A stretch of DNA of 64,000 bases. It comes from Canna indica. Its lineage: Eukaryota > Streptophyta > Magnoliopsida > Zingiberales > Cannaceae. This document shows positions 34,710-46,192 of this stretch, in pieces. The position numbers were made by a program, and so were the translations under genes. The stretch is taken from positions 42,196,501-42,260,500 of the forward strand of contig CP136890.1 of NCBI GenBank assembly GCA_034359265.1, written 5' to 3'. Within the stretch, counting starts at the first letter, position 1. Every line of letters begins with the position of its first letter. The notes below the pieces were generated by a model, which did no database searches, had not been told where the DNA came from, and saw only the letters and a list, made by a program, of their open reading frames with translations.

Positions 34710-37700
34710 ATGACAGAAGATCATTGTTGGATGTACTGTGGAGGTTTACTTGAAGAGTTCAAGAGCGGTGTTCAAGAATTTTTGAACTTCACATATTCAA
34801 ATTCGCAATTTGTCAGTATTGACAAAATCAGATGTCTGTGTCGTCGGTGTGTCAACTTGTTTTTCCTAGACCGACAGACAGTGACATTGCACCTATACAA
34901 AAATGGTTTCATGAATCGTTACATCGATGGATTTCACACGGGGAGTCATTCATAGGCATGTCATCGTATGTATTAGGAGGTCAGTCGTCTAATATTGGAT
35001 CTTCATCTGCAACTTATACGACATCTGTTGAGCAACCATATCGAAATATGGTCTTGGATGCTCTAGGTGGTCGTGAATTCCAAAGGTTGCCAATGTCTCA
35101 TACAGAGTTAGGAGGTCAGTCGTCAAGTACTGAAGCAGCAATGGATATAGAGTGTGAGCCACAAGTACAACCAGAAATTCAAATAGAGTTACCAAATTCA
35201 GAAGCAGCACGATTTTACGATTTACTAAAAGTTGCAAATGAACCATTGTATGAAGGCTGTGATGAATATTCAAAGTTATCAATAATGACTCAAATGTTAA
35301 ATATTAAGTTCTACTGCAACGTAATCGAGATAGCATATCATCGGATTTTTCATGCTTTTTCACAACGCGTTGCCTAAAGCTAACAAACTGGAGGATAGTT
35401 TCTATAAAACAAAAAAGATGATGAAGAGACTTGGTCTAGGGTATCAAAAAATTCATGCATGTCAGAACAACTGCATTCTCTATTACCGTGAATACGCAGA
35501 CATGACCCAGTGTCCAACATGTGAACATCCACGGTACAAAATTTTTTTTTCGAGTACGTAGAAAGATATACCGTTTAAGGTTCTTCGATATTTCTCGATA
35601 ATTCCCAGATTGAAGCGGTTGTTCATGTCTGAAAAAATAGCCCAACAAATGATATGACATGCTAAGAGTCGTGACCCGAATGTTATGACTCACCCGTCTG
35701 ACAGTGAAGCATGAAAACATCTTGATCGATGTTATCCATTGTTTGCAAGTGATCCTAGAAATGTCATACTAGGGTTATGTACCGATGGGTTCAATCCATT
35801 TCGTCAATCATCCACTTCATATTCTATTTGGCCAGTGCTCCTACCAGTCTATAATTTGCCGTCATCGATGTGCATGAAAGATGATTTCATATTTTTGAGT
35901 ATGATAACCCCAGGACCAAGGGGACCAAGAAAATAATTGGATGTGTTCCTTCGACCGTTAATTGACAATTTAAAGAACTTGTGGAACGATGGAATCATCA
36001 CTTATGATACTCATCAAAAAAGGAATTTCAACTTGAGGGCCGAATTGATGATGACAATTAGTGACTTTCCGGCATATGCTATGTTGTCTGGTTGGAGCAC
36101 GCATGGGAGGCTTGGTTGTCCGTATTGTATGGAACGAACAAAAGCATTTAGTCTTTGGCATGGACAAAAGATTTCATACTTTGACTGTCATCGTCAATTT
36201 TTGCCACTTGATCATCTCCATACCGGAGAAATAGAGATAAATTCATCAGGGGCAGAGTGGAAAAAGACGGACCACCTCCATGTTTGTCTAGTAATCAAAT
36301 GTTAGCTCAGTTTTCTGTGTTACCGGACATCACATTCGGAGAGGTTGATAGAATTAGTGGTTTTGAAGAAAGACACAATTGGGTCAAAAAAAGTATATTC
36401 TAGGAACTGCCTTACTGGAGTTCATTACTAGTTCGGCACAATTTGGATGCGATGTACATTGAGAAGAATGTGTTCGAGAACATTTTTAATACGGTGATGG
36501 ATTTTGCAAGAAAAATAAAAGATAATGTGAATGCAAGAATAGACTTAAAAGTATATTGCAAACGTCCAGATTTAGATCTACTGGAGGTGAACGTCAAACA
36601 AGGGAAACCGAAAGCCTCTTATGTTCTCAGTAAGCAACAACAGAAAGATGTTTGCCAGTGGATAAAAGATCTCAAATTATCAGATGGCTACGCATCTAAT
36701 TTAGCTCGATGCGTCAATGTAGACGAAGGTAAAATATCAGGAATGAAAAGTCATGGCTGTCATGTGTTCATGCAGAGACTACTCCCTATTGCATTCCACG
36801 ATATTTTACCAGACAAAATTTGGGGTCCATTAACGGAGCTTAGTTTGTTCTTCAGAGATATATGCGTCAATGCCATCTATATCAAAGATATGGAAAAGCT
36901 AGAGAAAATATTGTAGAAATTCTTTGCAAATTAGAGCAAATATTTCCACCTGGATTTTTTAACTCGATGGAGCATATATCGGTTCACTTAGCGGTGGATG
37001 GTTCACTTAGCATACGAGGCAAGAGTTGGTGGTCCGGTTCAGTATCGGTGGATGTATTTATTAGAGAGGTATATGCAGAGGTTAAAAATGAAAATAAAAA
37101 ATACAACTGTAGTGGAAGGTTAAATAAGTGAAGCTTATATAATTCAGGAGATATCAACTTTTTGTTCTTTCTATTTCGAGTCCAATGTGCACACAAGGTT
37201 GACTCATCTTCCCCGAAATGATGATGGGGAAATGTGAACGTTGTGGATTGTATACCAATATTTTGTTTTCCTAGTCGTGGTTTGGGCTCACGTCCACCGA
37301 GATATTTAACTGAAGATGAGTACCATCTTGCACAATTATATGTACTGATGAATTGCCCCGAGGTTGATCCTTTCATTCAAAAATTTGACACGAAAGTTCG
37401 TACATAGACACCGAATATATCCGAGGAAGAATTACAAGATAAACGTAGCGTAGAATTTCAAAATTGGTTCAAAACTTGGTCGAGTGAACATATTCAAGAA
37501 ATAGACAACAAATTACTCGAGTTAGCATGTGGACAATCACGACTAGTCTTATGCTATAACAGATACTTTGTGAATGGATATAAATTTCATACAAAAGAGT
37601 ACTCAACCACAAAGAAGACAATGAATGTTGGTGTTTGTGTCAAAGGCTCCACTTGGATTGATTGTAATTGTGATTTCTACGCATTGCTTGAGGAAGTACT

Positions 37701-37737
37701 TGAGCTTCAATATGCTGGGTGCAAAAAAATAGTGATT
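34710..37737 (+). pseudogene. CACTA transposase gene tnp2, decayed
   Basis: From an ATG at 34710 it encodes a transposase-associated N-terminal domain (DHCWMYCGGLLEEFKSGVQE; CRRCVN). Next comes the tnp2 core (Transposase_21): QNNCILYYREYADMTQCPTC at about 35470-35525, LGLCTDGFNPF near 35770, LPVYNLPSSMCMKDDFIFLS, and GWSTHGRLGCPYC at about 36090-36130. A DUF4218-like region (LLPIAFHDILPDKIWG; SMEHISVHLAV) and the start of a DUF4216-like region (KGSTWIDCNCDFYALLEEV) follow. Transposase TNP2 cuts the element ends. Many stops and frameshifts (for example after 34955, 35377, 35561, 35936, 36305, 36916) inactivate it. It stops abruptly at about 37737 in KKIVI, where an inverted CACTA piece begins. 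Confidence 0.92.
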
Positions 37738-37739
37738 AA

Positions 37740-38482
37740 AACATTGAGGGCGACAAATTATAAACTGTTAACAGCACTGCCCATACTAAATATGGAGTTG
37801 CCGAATTACCAAACGGATTAAAACCATCTGTGCACAATTCCAACCTGATATTTCTAGTATCCCTAGAAAATGAAAGATAACACATATCCAAATGTTTCCA
37901 TGCTTCACTATCGAATGGATGAGTCAGTACTACATCATCACGACTTCTTGCATGTTAACTCATATATGGGGCAGTCTTTTCTGACATGAATAATCTTTGA
38001 AGCCTCGGTGTCAGTGGAAAATACCGAAGCACCTTAAAGCGGATATTTTTTTCTCAGACCGATATCTTCTCCTTGTAACGAGGATGTTCACATACAGGGC
38101 ATTGCTCTAACTGTGCTTTTTTTTTATAATACAAAATGCAGTTATTTGGGCACGCGTGTATCTTTTCGTACCCAAGCCCTAATTTCCTCATTAATTTTTT
38201 TATCTTATAAAAAGTTGGCTCAAACTTGTTATTTGGAGGTAGCATACCATTGATAAAGCCTGCAATCCGATCAAATGCAATCCCGCTAATATTATAATCA
38301 GACTTGATGTTCAAGAGTTGTGTCATTGCCAAAAATCTTATATAATTAAGACAATTCTCATACAAAGGTTCATTGGCAGCTTTCAACATCTCGTAAAATT
38401 CTACAACCTCCTTATTCGGCAATTCAATCTGTATCGCAGGTTGTTCTTCAGTGACTTCAACTATCATAGTATCCGGTGGCAC
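37740..38482 (-). pseudogene. CACTA tnp2, N-terminal fragment, inverted
   Basis: The minus strand reads PAIQIELPNKEVVEFYEMLK, ANEPLYENCLNYIRFLAMTQ, LGLGYEKIHACPNNCILYY and EQCPVCEHPRYK. A stop follows near 38054, and then in pieces comes LCTDGFNPFGNSA and LLTVYNLSPSM to about 37742. These are the same blocks as 35160-35850 on the plus strand, at moderate divergence, so it is a related but not recent copy. Confidence 0.88.
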
Positions 38483-39329
38483 TACCGTCTCAATAACTGA
38501 CTCAATATTATCATTTAAATGGAATTATCCTCCAAGACTATCCAGAATCATTATTCTATAAGGATTAGGTGGAGTGGAAGAAGAAACACCAGTTAGAAAA
38601 AGATTCACTATGAGTTTGGACAACAGGATTGCTCGACGTCCCGACTTGACATGACTCCCCGTGATAATTCCATAGAAAATATCTTTGTGTGAATCCTTTT
38701 ATATACAGATGCATTGTGACAGTTTTCCGGTCTAAAAATCTTATGTTCGAATATTTCCGGCACGAACATCAGATTTTATCACCACTAAGGAATTTTTTAT
38801 TCGAGTAGGCGAAATTTAAGAAGTAATTAAGTTACGCCTACTCAAAATTCATCCGTTATAGCTCCACGATGAATTCGTCGGTACATCCAACTTCGATCGC
38901 CCGACAGGTAATATCTTTAAGTAATGTCTTTAGGTGGCATGATCCTATTCCATTCGAGATTCATGTTATTTATATTGCACTTAGAATTTCTTTTAGTCAT
39001 TAACTTCATTCTAAATTTCAGCAACATCTCCCTACAGTTCTCCGAATAGGCATATCATCTGGGCGCGTATCGGAGAACAAGGGAGATAGAAGCCAAAATT
39101 TAAAAATGAATCATGACTTAAAGAAATAAACTAAGTGCAATATAAGTAACTATGTTTCCAAATTGTCCAATTAGGGACAATTCAAGGGTTGTACGTCGTA
39201 TAAAAGATCTAACTTCGTTTAACATACAATCCCCGAACGGATCTAAGATTTTTCAAAATTAAAACTTGACTCGTCGATGTGAACGTGAAACGTATCAACT
39301 CGTCTTGATTTTTTTACTAAATTTATGGA

Positions 39330-39490
39330 TGCCGGTGCGAGTCCATAGTGGACGATTCCGCACGAGTCCATCCATTGTGGATGATTCCAGTGCGAGTCCA
39401 CCATGGACGATTTGACCGCGAGTACAAAGTGGATGACTTGGCCGCGAGTCCAGAATGGATGATTTCGGTGCGAGTCCTTAGTGGACGATT
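39330..39490. repeat. Short tandem repeats of about 30 bp
   Basis: About six units of GCGAGTCCATAGTGGACGAT with changes, spaced at about 25-35 bp, lie upstream of the inverted tnp2 fragment. Confidence 0.85.
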
Positions 39491-39770
39491 CCATTAATAC
39501 TAATTAATTAATATTAAACTAATTTCATTAATTAACCTAAAAATAATTAAATCCTAATCAACATTAACCATTCATTAATATTAACCAAACTAATTACCTA
39601 GTTAATAATTAATTTTTAATAATTAACAATAAAAAATTTAAAAAATTATAGGATTTAATTAAACCCTAATCAAACTGTGATTACCCTAATCACAGATTAA
39701 TTAAACCCTTAATCCCTAATCAAGTAATTGATTAGGGTTTAATTAACCCTAATCATGCATCAACAGTAGC
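39491..39770. other. AT-rich stretch without genes
   Basis: TAATTAATATTAA-type words and repeated CCCTAATCA words fill this segment. It lies inside the inverted CACTA piece and shows no coding. Confidence 0.6.
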
Positions 39771-40069
39771 CGGCATCACTACCGGCTACTGTTTGCATTG
39801 GGGCCGATTGCCATCGGCCCCAAATCATGGCGCCAGCTTGTAGACGCCGGCGCGGGAAAGCGAGATGCATGGAGGGATCGAGATGGGGAGAGAGGAGGAG
39901 ATGCATGCCGGAAGGGAGAGGGTCACCGGCAGCGACTGATGGCGGCAACAGGCAACGACATATGGCAATCGGCAGCGACGGACGGTGGCGGCAACAAGCG
40001 ACAGCGGGGAGCAGAGAAGAAAGAGGAAGAAGAGGAAGAAAGAGGAAGGGTCGGACACAAACGCAAATA

Positions 40070-40609
40070 AAAAGGATTTTCACCGACGGCTCGCAAGCCG
40101 TCGGAACACCGTGGATTTGTAATTTTATTATCATCGACGGCTCTCTCAGCCATCGGTGAAGAGTGTTTTAATTTTTATGTTTCGTTCGCACCATTAATTA
40201 ATAAGCGACGGCCGCTTCCAACCGTGGCTAATGACTTATTCATATCACTAACGGCACTAGCGCCCCCGCTAAGCCGTGGCTAATAACTTATTTTATTTCG
40301 TGCCCCGTGCGCGCCATCAACTATGAGCGATGGCTCTATGCGGTCGTATGCAAGCCACGACTGATTTGGTTATTCATATCACCAACGGCTCTAGCGCCCC
40401 CGCTAAGCCGTGGCTAATAACTTATTGTATTTCGCACCCCTTGCGCACCATCAACTATGAGCGACGGCTCTATGCAGTCGTATGCGAGCCGTGGCTGATT
40501 TGGTTACATCAGCCACGACCGCTATGGTCGTTGCAAAGCCGTGAATTATTCTGACGGCCGAGGTGGCCGTCGGTGATTCCCGTGGCTGATGTGGTATATT
40601 CTAGTATTG
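40070..40609. repeat. Subterminal repeats of the inverted CACTA piece
   Basis: Repeated AGCCGTGGCTAATAACTTAT, GAGCGACGGCTCTATGC and GACGGC words cover about 500 bp up to the mutated terminus at 40609. Two nearly identical blocks of about 120 bp lie at about 40240-40360 and 40380-40500. Confidence 0.85.
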
Positions 40610-40689
40610 TCATTTACTAGCCACAAGCGTTAGTTGGTAAGTAATTTAATAATTATTTTTATTATTTATTATTATAGAAAAATTAATTA

Positions 40690-41372
40690 TATTTATTTTA
40701 TTGTAGGCGACGCGAGACGAGCAGGGGACGCTCTTCCCGGCTGATCCTTTGTGGGTATTCGAGGAGACACAGATATAAGCATGGTCCTCGCCGGGGTGAG
40801 TTCATTAGCGGGAGGCCGGAGATGATCCTAGTAAGTTAATATTTAATAAAGTTCGTATTTTTAAAAAATTATATTTGTGCAATTATGTATAATTAATTTA
40901 ATTAATCAATCTTTAAAGGCCGTGTATACTGAGTTGGTGACCCAGCGGGGAGGTGATCCTGCGCAGCATCAGCTTGATGCTAACGCATGGAAGTAGGTGA
41001 TAGGAGTCGACCATGGCCGTGTATATGGCATTAGCACAACGGCCCATGCACGGACGTTGTTGTAGCCACATGGTGCGGGGTTGTCTGCCTTCACCTCTTC
41101 TTCCACCGCTGGTCGATCAATATAATGCAGATCGATTTGCAGCCTTAGAGGCTTCGCACGTATAATTATAAGCTTCTCACGCAGCCTTAGAGGCTTCTCA
41201 TGCACGCCTCATCACTGAGGTGGCCGCTATGAGGGAGTACATGGCACATATTGCTTCTTCCCTACGTGGTGCTCCAGCCCCTCCGCCTCCCCCATCATTC
41301 GACGCGGCGCTAGCTGATGCCCTCCCGATGCAGCCCCTCTCCTCGTCGCCACATGATGCACTTCACGATTGA
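40690..41372 (+). pseudogene. Ptta/TNPA-type CACTA protein remnant
   Basis: A likely exon after TTATTGTAG (40708) encodes pieces LWVFEETHRYKHGPRRGEFI, with a frameshift, and SGRPEMIL followed by a GTAAGT-like donor (40831). After an AT-rich intron another exon (from about 40920) gives AVYTELVTQRGGDPAQHQLD, ANAWK, a stop, then VIGVDHGRVYGI. The 'E.F..TH' and 'GRVYG' pattern fits the plant En/Spm Ptta family, the accessory protein that binds subterminal repeats. Stops and a frameshift break it. It lies next to the right terminus, the normal position of this gene in CACTA elements. Confidence 0.7.
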
Positions 41373-41579
41373 TGTATACTTTATTTTTTATTTTGATGTA
41401 AACATATTTTGATATGATGTAATATGTTTTGATACGATGTAAACATTACATTTTGATATAAATATGATTGTTTATATTAGAATTTGATGTCTCGTTTGAT
41501 ATATTATAAGCATTTTAATTAAATACTGTAAACATGTATTTTAATCCAATATTATTAAATTATTATTTTTAAAAAAATC

Positions 41580-41967
41580 ACTTATGCGACAACATTGCGA
41601 CCGCGACACCATCGCAAAAGATTTGTCGACCTGGTCGCCAAAAGAGGTTGCAATTGGCGACCAGGTCTACGACTGCATCTACCATCGCAGAAGTTATTTT
41701 GCGACCGCGACCACGGTCGTAGGCTGTCGCGCATATAAAGTTGTGACGGCGTCAGCGCGTCACGGATGTCACGCGACCACATGCTGCGATAACTTCTTTC
41801 CAACGCAGAACGGTCGCAAAAATTATTTACTTGCGACCGCAATGGTGGCGGTCGCAAATCTTCAGTAACCAGGTTTTTTGCAACCGCCCCTTGCCGTCGC
41901 AATTGATCTTTAGCGACCATTTTATGACGGCATTGTCCGTCGCAAAATGAGTAGTTTTTTTGTAGTG
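41580..41967. repeat. Right subterminal repeats and terminus of the large CACTA element
   Basis: Some fifteen GCGAC/GTCGC words in both orientations lie in under 400 bp, ending TTTTTTGTAGTG. Target duplication GGA follows at 41968-41970. Confidence 0.88.
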
Positions 41968-41970
41968 GGA

Positions 41971-42214
41971 GACTGGCACGGCGGTGGATCCATAGCAAGA
42001 CAGAGGACAAGGCAGTGTTAGAAGCTGCATGGGTCCAGGACCTGGGGCGTCATCAGGAGGATCACAACGGAGGCCTGAGCCGCAGTCGTGTAGCCGATGT
42101 CACAGGAAGCACAGGGGAGCTTGCTTTGGACGATTAGAGAAATGTTTTGGCTGTGGACAGGTTGGGCACTACAAGAATGACTATCTTGGTAGAGTTAGTC
42201 AAGAGTCTAATTAG
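41971..42214 (+). pseudogene. Gypsy element E gag, zinc-knuckle end
   Basis: Gag resumes after the CACTA element: CSRCHRKHRGACF and then CFGCGQVGHYKND (about 42145-42185) form the chromovirus-type double motif; the last Cys of the CCHC knuckle is changed to Tyr (DYLGRV instead of DCP). A stop follows at 42214. Confidence 0.85.
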
Positions 42215-42301
42215 ACTAGAGGGAACTCACCGATGTCAGTAGGTTCGGTAGCTCAGAGGGGTCAGACTCAGGGCGGAGGATAGCGAGCCGATGGTTCAGA
42301 G

Positions 42302-45110
42302 ATGCCTTCTGCACAGGTTTTTGCCTTGAACCGAGAGGGCGCTGAGGCGTCCAGGGCAGTAGTGGCAGGTAACCTTATTGTTGGTTCTGCTTTAGCTTTT
42401 GTTTTGTTTGATCCAGGTGCTATGCATTCCTTTGTTTCTGCATTGTTTGCTGCTAAATTGTCGAGAAACCCCTCTATGCTTGATTTGCCTCTTGTGGTGT
42501 CTACGCCTACAAGCGATATTGTGTTGGCAGAGATAGTCTTTTGGGGCTACGAGGTGATTCTTTGTGGACATGTACTGATGGTCGAATTGACACTCCTATC
42601 GATGTTGGAACTTGATGTGATATTGGGCATAGACTGGTTGGCGGACCATTTTGCCTCAATGAACTGTAGGGCTAAAACTATTATGTTTAGTAAGCCCGGA
42701 TTGCCCCAGTTTACCTTCCAGGGTGAGGGAATGGGAGACTCGTTAGTGGCCATTTCAGCTCTCAAGGCCCAAAAGCTACTTCTAGGCCATTGTCAGTCCT
42801 TTTTGACCTTTGTGTATGTGGCAGAGGGAAGCGAAGGTGCGGCCAGGGATATTGAGGGGACGCTAGTGGTATGCGGGTTCTCCGATGTTTTCCCTGAAGG
42901 ATTGCTAGGTTTGCCCCCAAAGAGGGAGATTGAGTTCTGTATTGACTTGCAATCTGGGGTGAAGCCGATCTCCATTCCACCAGTTGCTAATCTCTGATGT
43001 ATTGACTTGCAGTCTGGGGTGCTCTAGTGCTCTTTGTGAAATAGAAGGATGGGACCTTGCGAATACGCTTCTTGGGATTGGCAGGTTATTAGAGGAAATT
43101 CGTGGAGAACTTCTCTAGGGTTGCAGCGCGATTTACCCGCCTGACTCAGAAGAAAGTCAAGTTCGTTTGGGACAATAAGTACGAGGAGAGCTTTTAGAAG
43201 CTCAAGGACTATTTAACATCAGCACTGGTTATAGCCATACCGTCAGGCTCAGGAGGGTTTGTTGTTTATTGCGATGCCTCTCGAGTGGGCTTGGGTTGTG
43301 TTTTAATGCAGAATGACATGGTGATAGCTTATGCATCCCGTCGGTTGAAGGTTCACGAGAATAATTACCCGACTCATGATCTTGAGTTGGCAGCAGTGGT
43401 GTTCGCATTGAAGCAATAGCGTCACTACCTTTATGGCGAGGCCTCTGAGATATACACTGATCATAAGAGCCTTTAATATTTGCTCACCCAGAAGAAATTG
43501 AACTTGAGGCAAAGAAGGTGGTTTGAACTATTGAAGGACTGACTATATGATCATGTACCATCCAGGAAAAGCTAATGTGGTGGCAGATGCCTTGAGCGGG
43601 AAGTCTATGGGCAGTCTAGCGCATTTGGTAGTTAGGAGGAGGTCATTGGCTCAAGATTTGGCCATGTGTTTGGATGACGAGGCAGTCTTGACAATATCAG
43701 CCTCTGATGCGTTGGTGGCTCACCTGAGGGTGCAGTCCATATTGGTAGATATGCTGCGAGCAGCGCAGGAGAAGGATGCTTTTTGAGCACTTACTAAGGG
43801 TGATGCTGATAATGGTTTTGGTATTGACTGGATAGTGGTGCTAGACATGGCCGAGGTTTGCATGCATGTGCTAGAGATGGCTCATCGATCCATATATACC
43901 ATGCATCCGGGAGCTACGAAGATGTACCGTGACCTAAGGCAAAATTATTGGTGGAAATGCATGAAGAGAGAGGTGACCGAGTTTGTGTCTAAGTGTCTGG
44001 TATGTTAACAGGTGAAAGCCGAACATTTAAAGCCGGCAGGATTGCTCCATAACTTAGAGGTACTAGAATGGAAATGAGAAAAGATAACCATGGATTTTAT
44101 GACAAGGTTGCCGAAGTCGGGGAAGGGCAATGATTCCTTCTGGGTGATGATTGATCGCCTAACCAAGACGGCACTTTTCATACTAGTCAGGACGACCTTC
44201 TCAGCTGAGCAGTATGCGAGATTGTTTTTGTATCGGATCGTCACATATCATGGTGTCCCTGTTATGAATCATCTCAGATCGGGGGACTCAGTTCACAGCT
44301 CGATTCTGGCAGTCTTTCCAGGAGGCGTTGGGCACTCAGGTTTGGTTCTGCACTGCATTTCACCCTCAGACAGTCAGTCAGAGCGGACCATTCAGACATT
44401 GGAGGACATGCTGAGAGCATGCGTCCTAGATTTAGAGGGCAGTTGGAAGAGACACTTGCCCCTAATTGAGTTTGCCTACAATAACAGCTATCATAGCAGC
44501 ATCGGGATGACCCCTTTTGAGGATTTATTTGGGCGGTGATACAGGTTGCTTATAGGCTGGTTTGAGGCGGGAGATTCTCTTCTAATGGGACCCGACCTGG
44601 TGGAAGAGGTAGTAGAAAAGGTGAAGCTAATCAGGAAAAAGTTGTTGGCAGCTCAGAGTCGCCAAAAGATATATGCTGATGGGAAGGCTATAGAGGTAGA
44701 GTTTGTTGAAGGGGACATGGTTTTCCTCAAGGTATCCCCTATGAAAGGGGTGGTGAGGTTTTGGAAGAGAGGGAAGCTAAGCCCTAGGTTCATTGGGTCT
44801 TTCCCTATTCTCAAACGTTGGGGAGCAGTGGTATATGAGTTGGCCTTACCTCCCAGTATGGACCGAGTGCATCCAGTATTCCATGTATCCATTCTAAAAA
44901 AGTATATTCGGGAAGAGTCCTATGTGATTAAGCCTACCGCAATAGATGTAGGTTCGGTAGTATCCTAGACCGTCAGATCAAAAAATTAAGGTCCAAGGAG
45001 ATTCCTCTGGTAAAAGTTAGGTGGGAGCACCATTTCGGGCATGAGGCCACCTAGGAGGTGGAGCAGGATATGAGGGAGTGATATCTTTCGCTGTTTGAGA
45101 ATTTGGTAAG
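42302..45110 (+). pseudogene. Gypsy element E pol, RT largely deleted
   Basis: Protease comes first: VLFDPGAMHSFVSALFA has the usual DSGA active site changed to DPGA, and ELDVILGIDWLADHFA follows. Reverse transcriptase starts (EGLLGLPPKREIEFCIDLQ) but is cut near 42990, where the phrase GTATTGACTTGCA is duplicated (42940 and 42996). A jump at about 43065 goes straight to the RNase H side ([20 protein letters not shown]), so the catalytic FIDD block is gone. RNase H ([19 protein letters not shown]), integrase ([39 protein letters not shown]) and a chromodomain-like tail (EIPLVKVRWEHHFG, about 45000-45040) follow with many stops. Confidence 0.9.
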
Positions 45111-45162
45111 TCCTTAATCCTTGCTAAAATTTGAGGACGAATTTTTCCTAAGAAGGGAGGAT

Positions 45163-45194
45163 TGTAATATCCGAGATATCATGGTAACTATTAC

Positions 45195-45288
<94 letters not shown>

Positions 45289-46187
45289 TTTGCTAGTCTA
45301 GGAGGCTGATGCTAGGTCGAGCTGAGTCGAGTCATAATCCGGTGCCAGCTTGAAAGCTCGGGTAAGTAGAAATATGAATTATGCATTTTTCTTTACTTGT
45401 TTAAATAATTTTTTTTTAATGCCTGAGCATAATGATGACGCTTGTGTTGAGCTTGGGGTTAGTTTGGGTTGAGGGGTTAGCGGGATTGGACCCGGGCTTG
45501 AGGCGGATGCATGATAGCATAAGATTAGGGTTGGGAGGGGTTAGTTTGGGTTTCACTGCTATGTGAATAGGCTTGCCTTCGGGCATGGGTCGGCAAAGTG
45601 GTTGTTAGTTAGTCATACCATAAATATTACATTCTCCCTATATGAGACAGTTGTATTATTGTATATATGTTAGATCTCCGTGGTTGGTTTTGTGGTGGGA
45701 TTGGTAGAATCGCTCACTGAGTTTCTTTGGACTCACCCTCGTTTCTTTTTTGTGTTTTTTTTTGCAGAGCCTGACCAGTGAGGTAGGCTGGAGCACTTGG
45801 CGCGGTTGGAGGGCAGCAGAGTACCATTGATTTCATAGCAGTCCTTATTAAGGGTCGTAGTCGAGTCTTGTAGTATTTGGTCATGCACTTGGTATTTTAG
45901 CGTTCTTGAAGTTGTAATCCTTTCGGACATTTTTATGTTTTATTTCAGACTATGTTTCTTGAGAAAAACTGATAAACTTTTTATTTATTAATTTCTGCAC
46001 TATGTTTGACTTGTTGAACTTTACTCCTTTAAAATGAAAATGGAAACTGATTTGTTTTCTCTGTTATAATAAAACTGTCTCGTATTTTTCGCTATATTTT
46101 ATCATGAGTTGGCATATGCATGGGATAGACTGCGGGATAGGCACGTATACATTGGCCGGCCACGTGACCCTAAGATGGGGTGTGACA
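45163..46187 (+). repeat. 3' LTR of gypsy element E (1025 bp)
   Basis: It is preceded by the purine tract AAGAAGGGAGGAT (45150-45162), starts TGTAATATCCGAG and ends GGGGTGTGACA, followed by the duplication AGAAT. Its start and end match both pieces of the 5' LTR, but the middle is much shorter (join near 45420), so it carries an internal deletion. Confidence 0.9.
45187..45288 (+). repeat. (ATT)n microsatellite
   Basis: A run of more than 30 ATT units near the start of the 3' LTR; the 5' LTR has a shorter one at 20457-20518. Confidence 0.97.
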
Positions 46188-46192
46188 AGAAT

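Larger units (their letters stand above)
37738..40609 (-). mobile_element. Inverted 5' piece of another CACTA element
   Basis: Read on the minus strand from 40609, a terminus CAATACTAGAATA (third base changed relative to CACTACTAG) is followed by clustered GCGACGGC and GCCGTGGCTAAT subterminal repeats (40070-40600). A GC-rich leader (39770-40070) and an AT-rich stretch follow, then the N-terminal part of tnp2 (38482-37740). The tnp2 is truncated exactly where the plus-strand tnp2 stops, so two related transposase genes are joined head to head. I saw no flanking 3-bp duplication, so deletion accompanied the rearrangement. Confidence 0.7.
28183..41967 (+). mobile_element. Large composite CACTA element (13.8 kb) in gypsy gag
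   Basis: The left end is TACTACTAAAAAT (28183; first base changed from C) and the right end TTTTTTGTAGTG (41967). It is flanked by GGA at 28180-28182 and 41968-41970, the 3-bp duplication expected for CACTA elements. Both ends carry GCGAC/GTCGC subterminal repeats (28195-28400, 41580-41960). It contains remnants of both usual genes: tnp2 (34710-37737) and a Ptta/TNPA-type gene (40690-41372), both inactive. Further insertions inside are a hAT-like end, a LINE joined to a GID1-like fragment, and an inverted piece of another CACTA element. Confidence 0.9.
20437..46187 (+). mobile_element. Gypsy chromovirus element E, with nested insertions
   Basis: The left end TGTAATATTC (20437) and right end GTGTGACA (46187) are flanked by identical AGAAT (20432-20436 and 46188-46192). 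The 5' LTR is 20437 to about 22255 plus 27222-27535, interrupted by another gypsy fragment. The primer site is at 27539, gag at 27749-28182 and 41971-42214, pol to about 45110 and the 3' LTR at 45163-46187. A CACTA element (28183-41967) splits gag. Pol lacks most of reverse transcriptase, so the element is dead. The target was a copia-type solo LTR. Confidence 0.92.

Noticed and set aside
36984..37376. Minus-strand frame of 130 codons opposite tnp2
   Set aside because: It is a shadow of the decayed plus-strand transposase, which has recognisable domains.
39760..40159. Open frames on both strands in GC-rich DNA
   Set aside because: The composition (CGGC, GGAGGAG repeats) opens several frames at once; this is the leader and subterminal zone of a CACTA piece.
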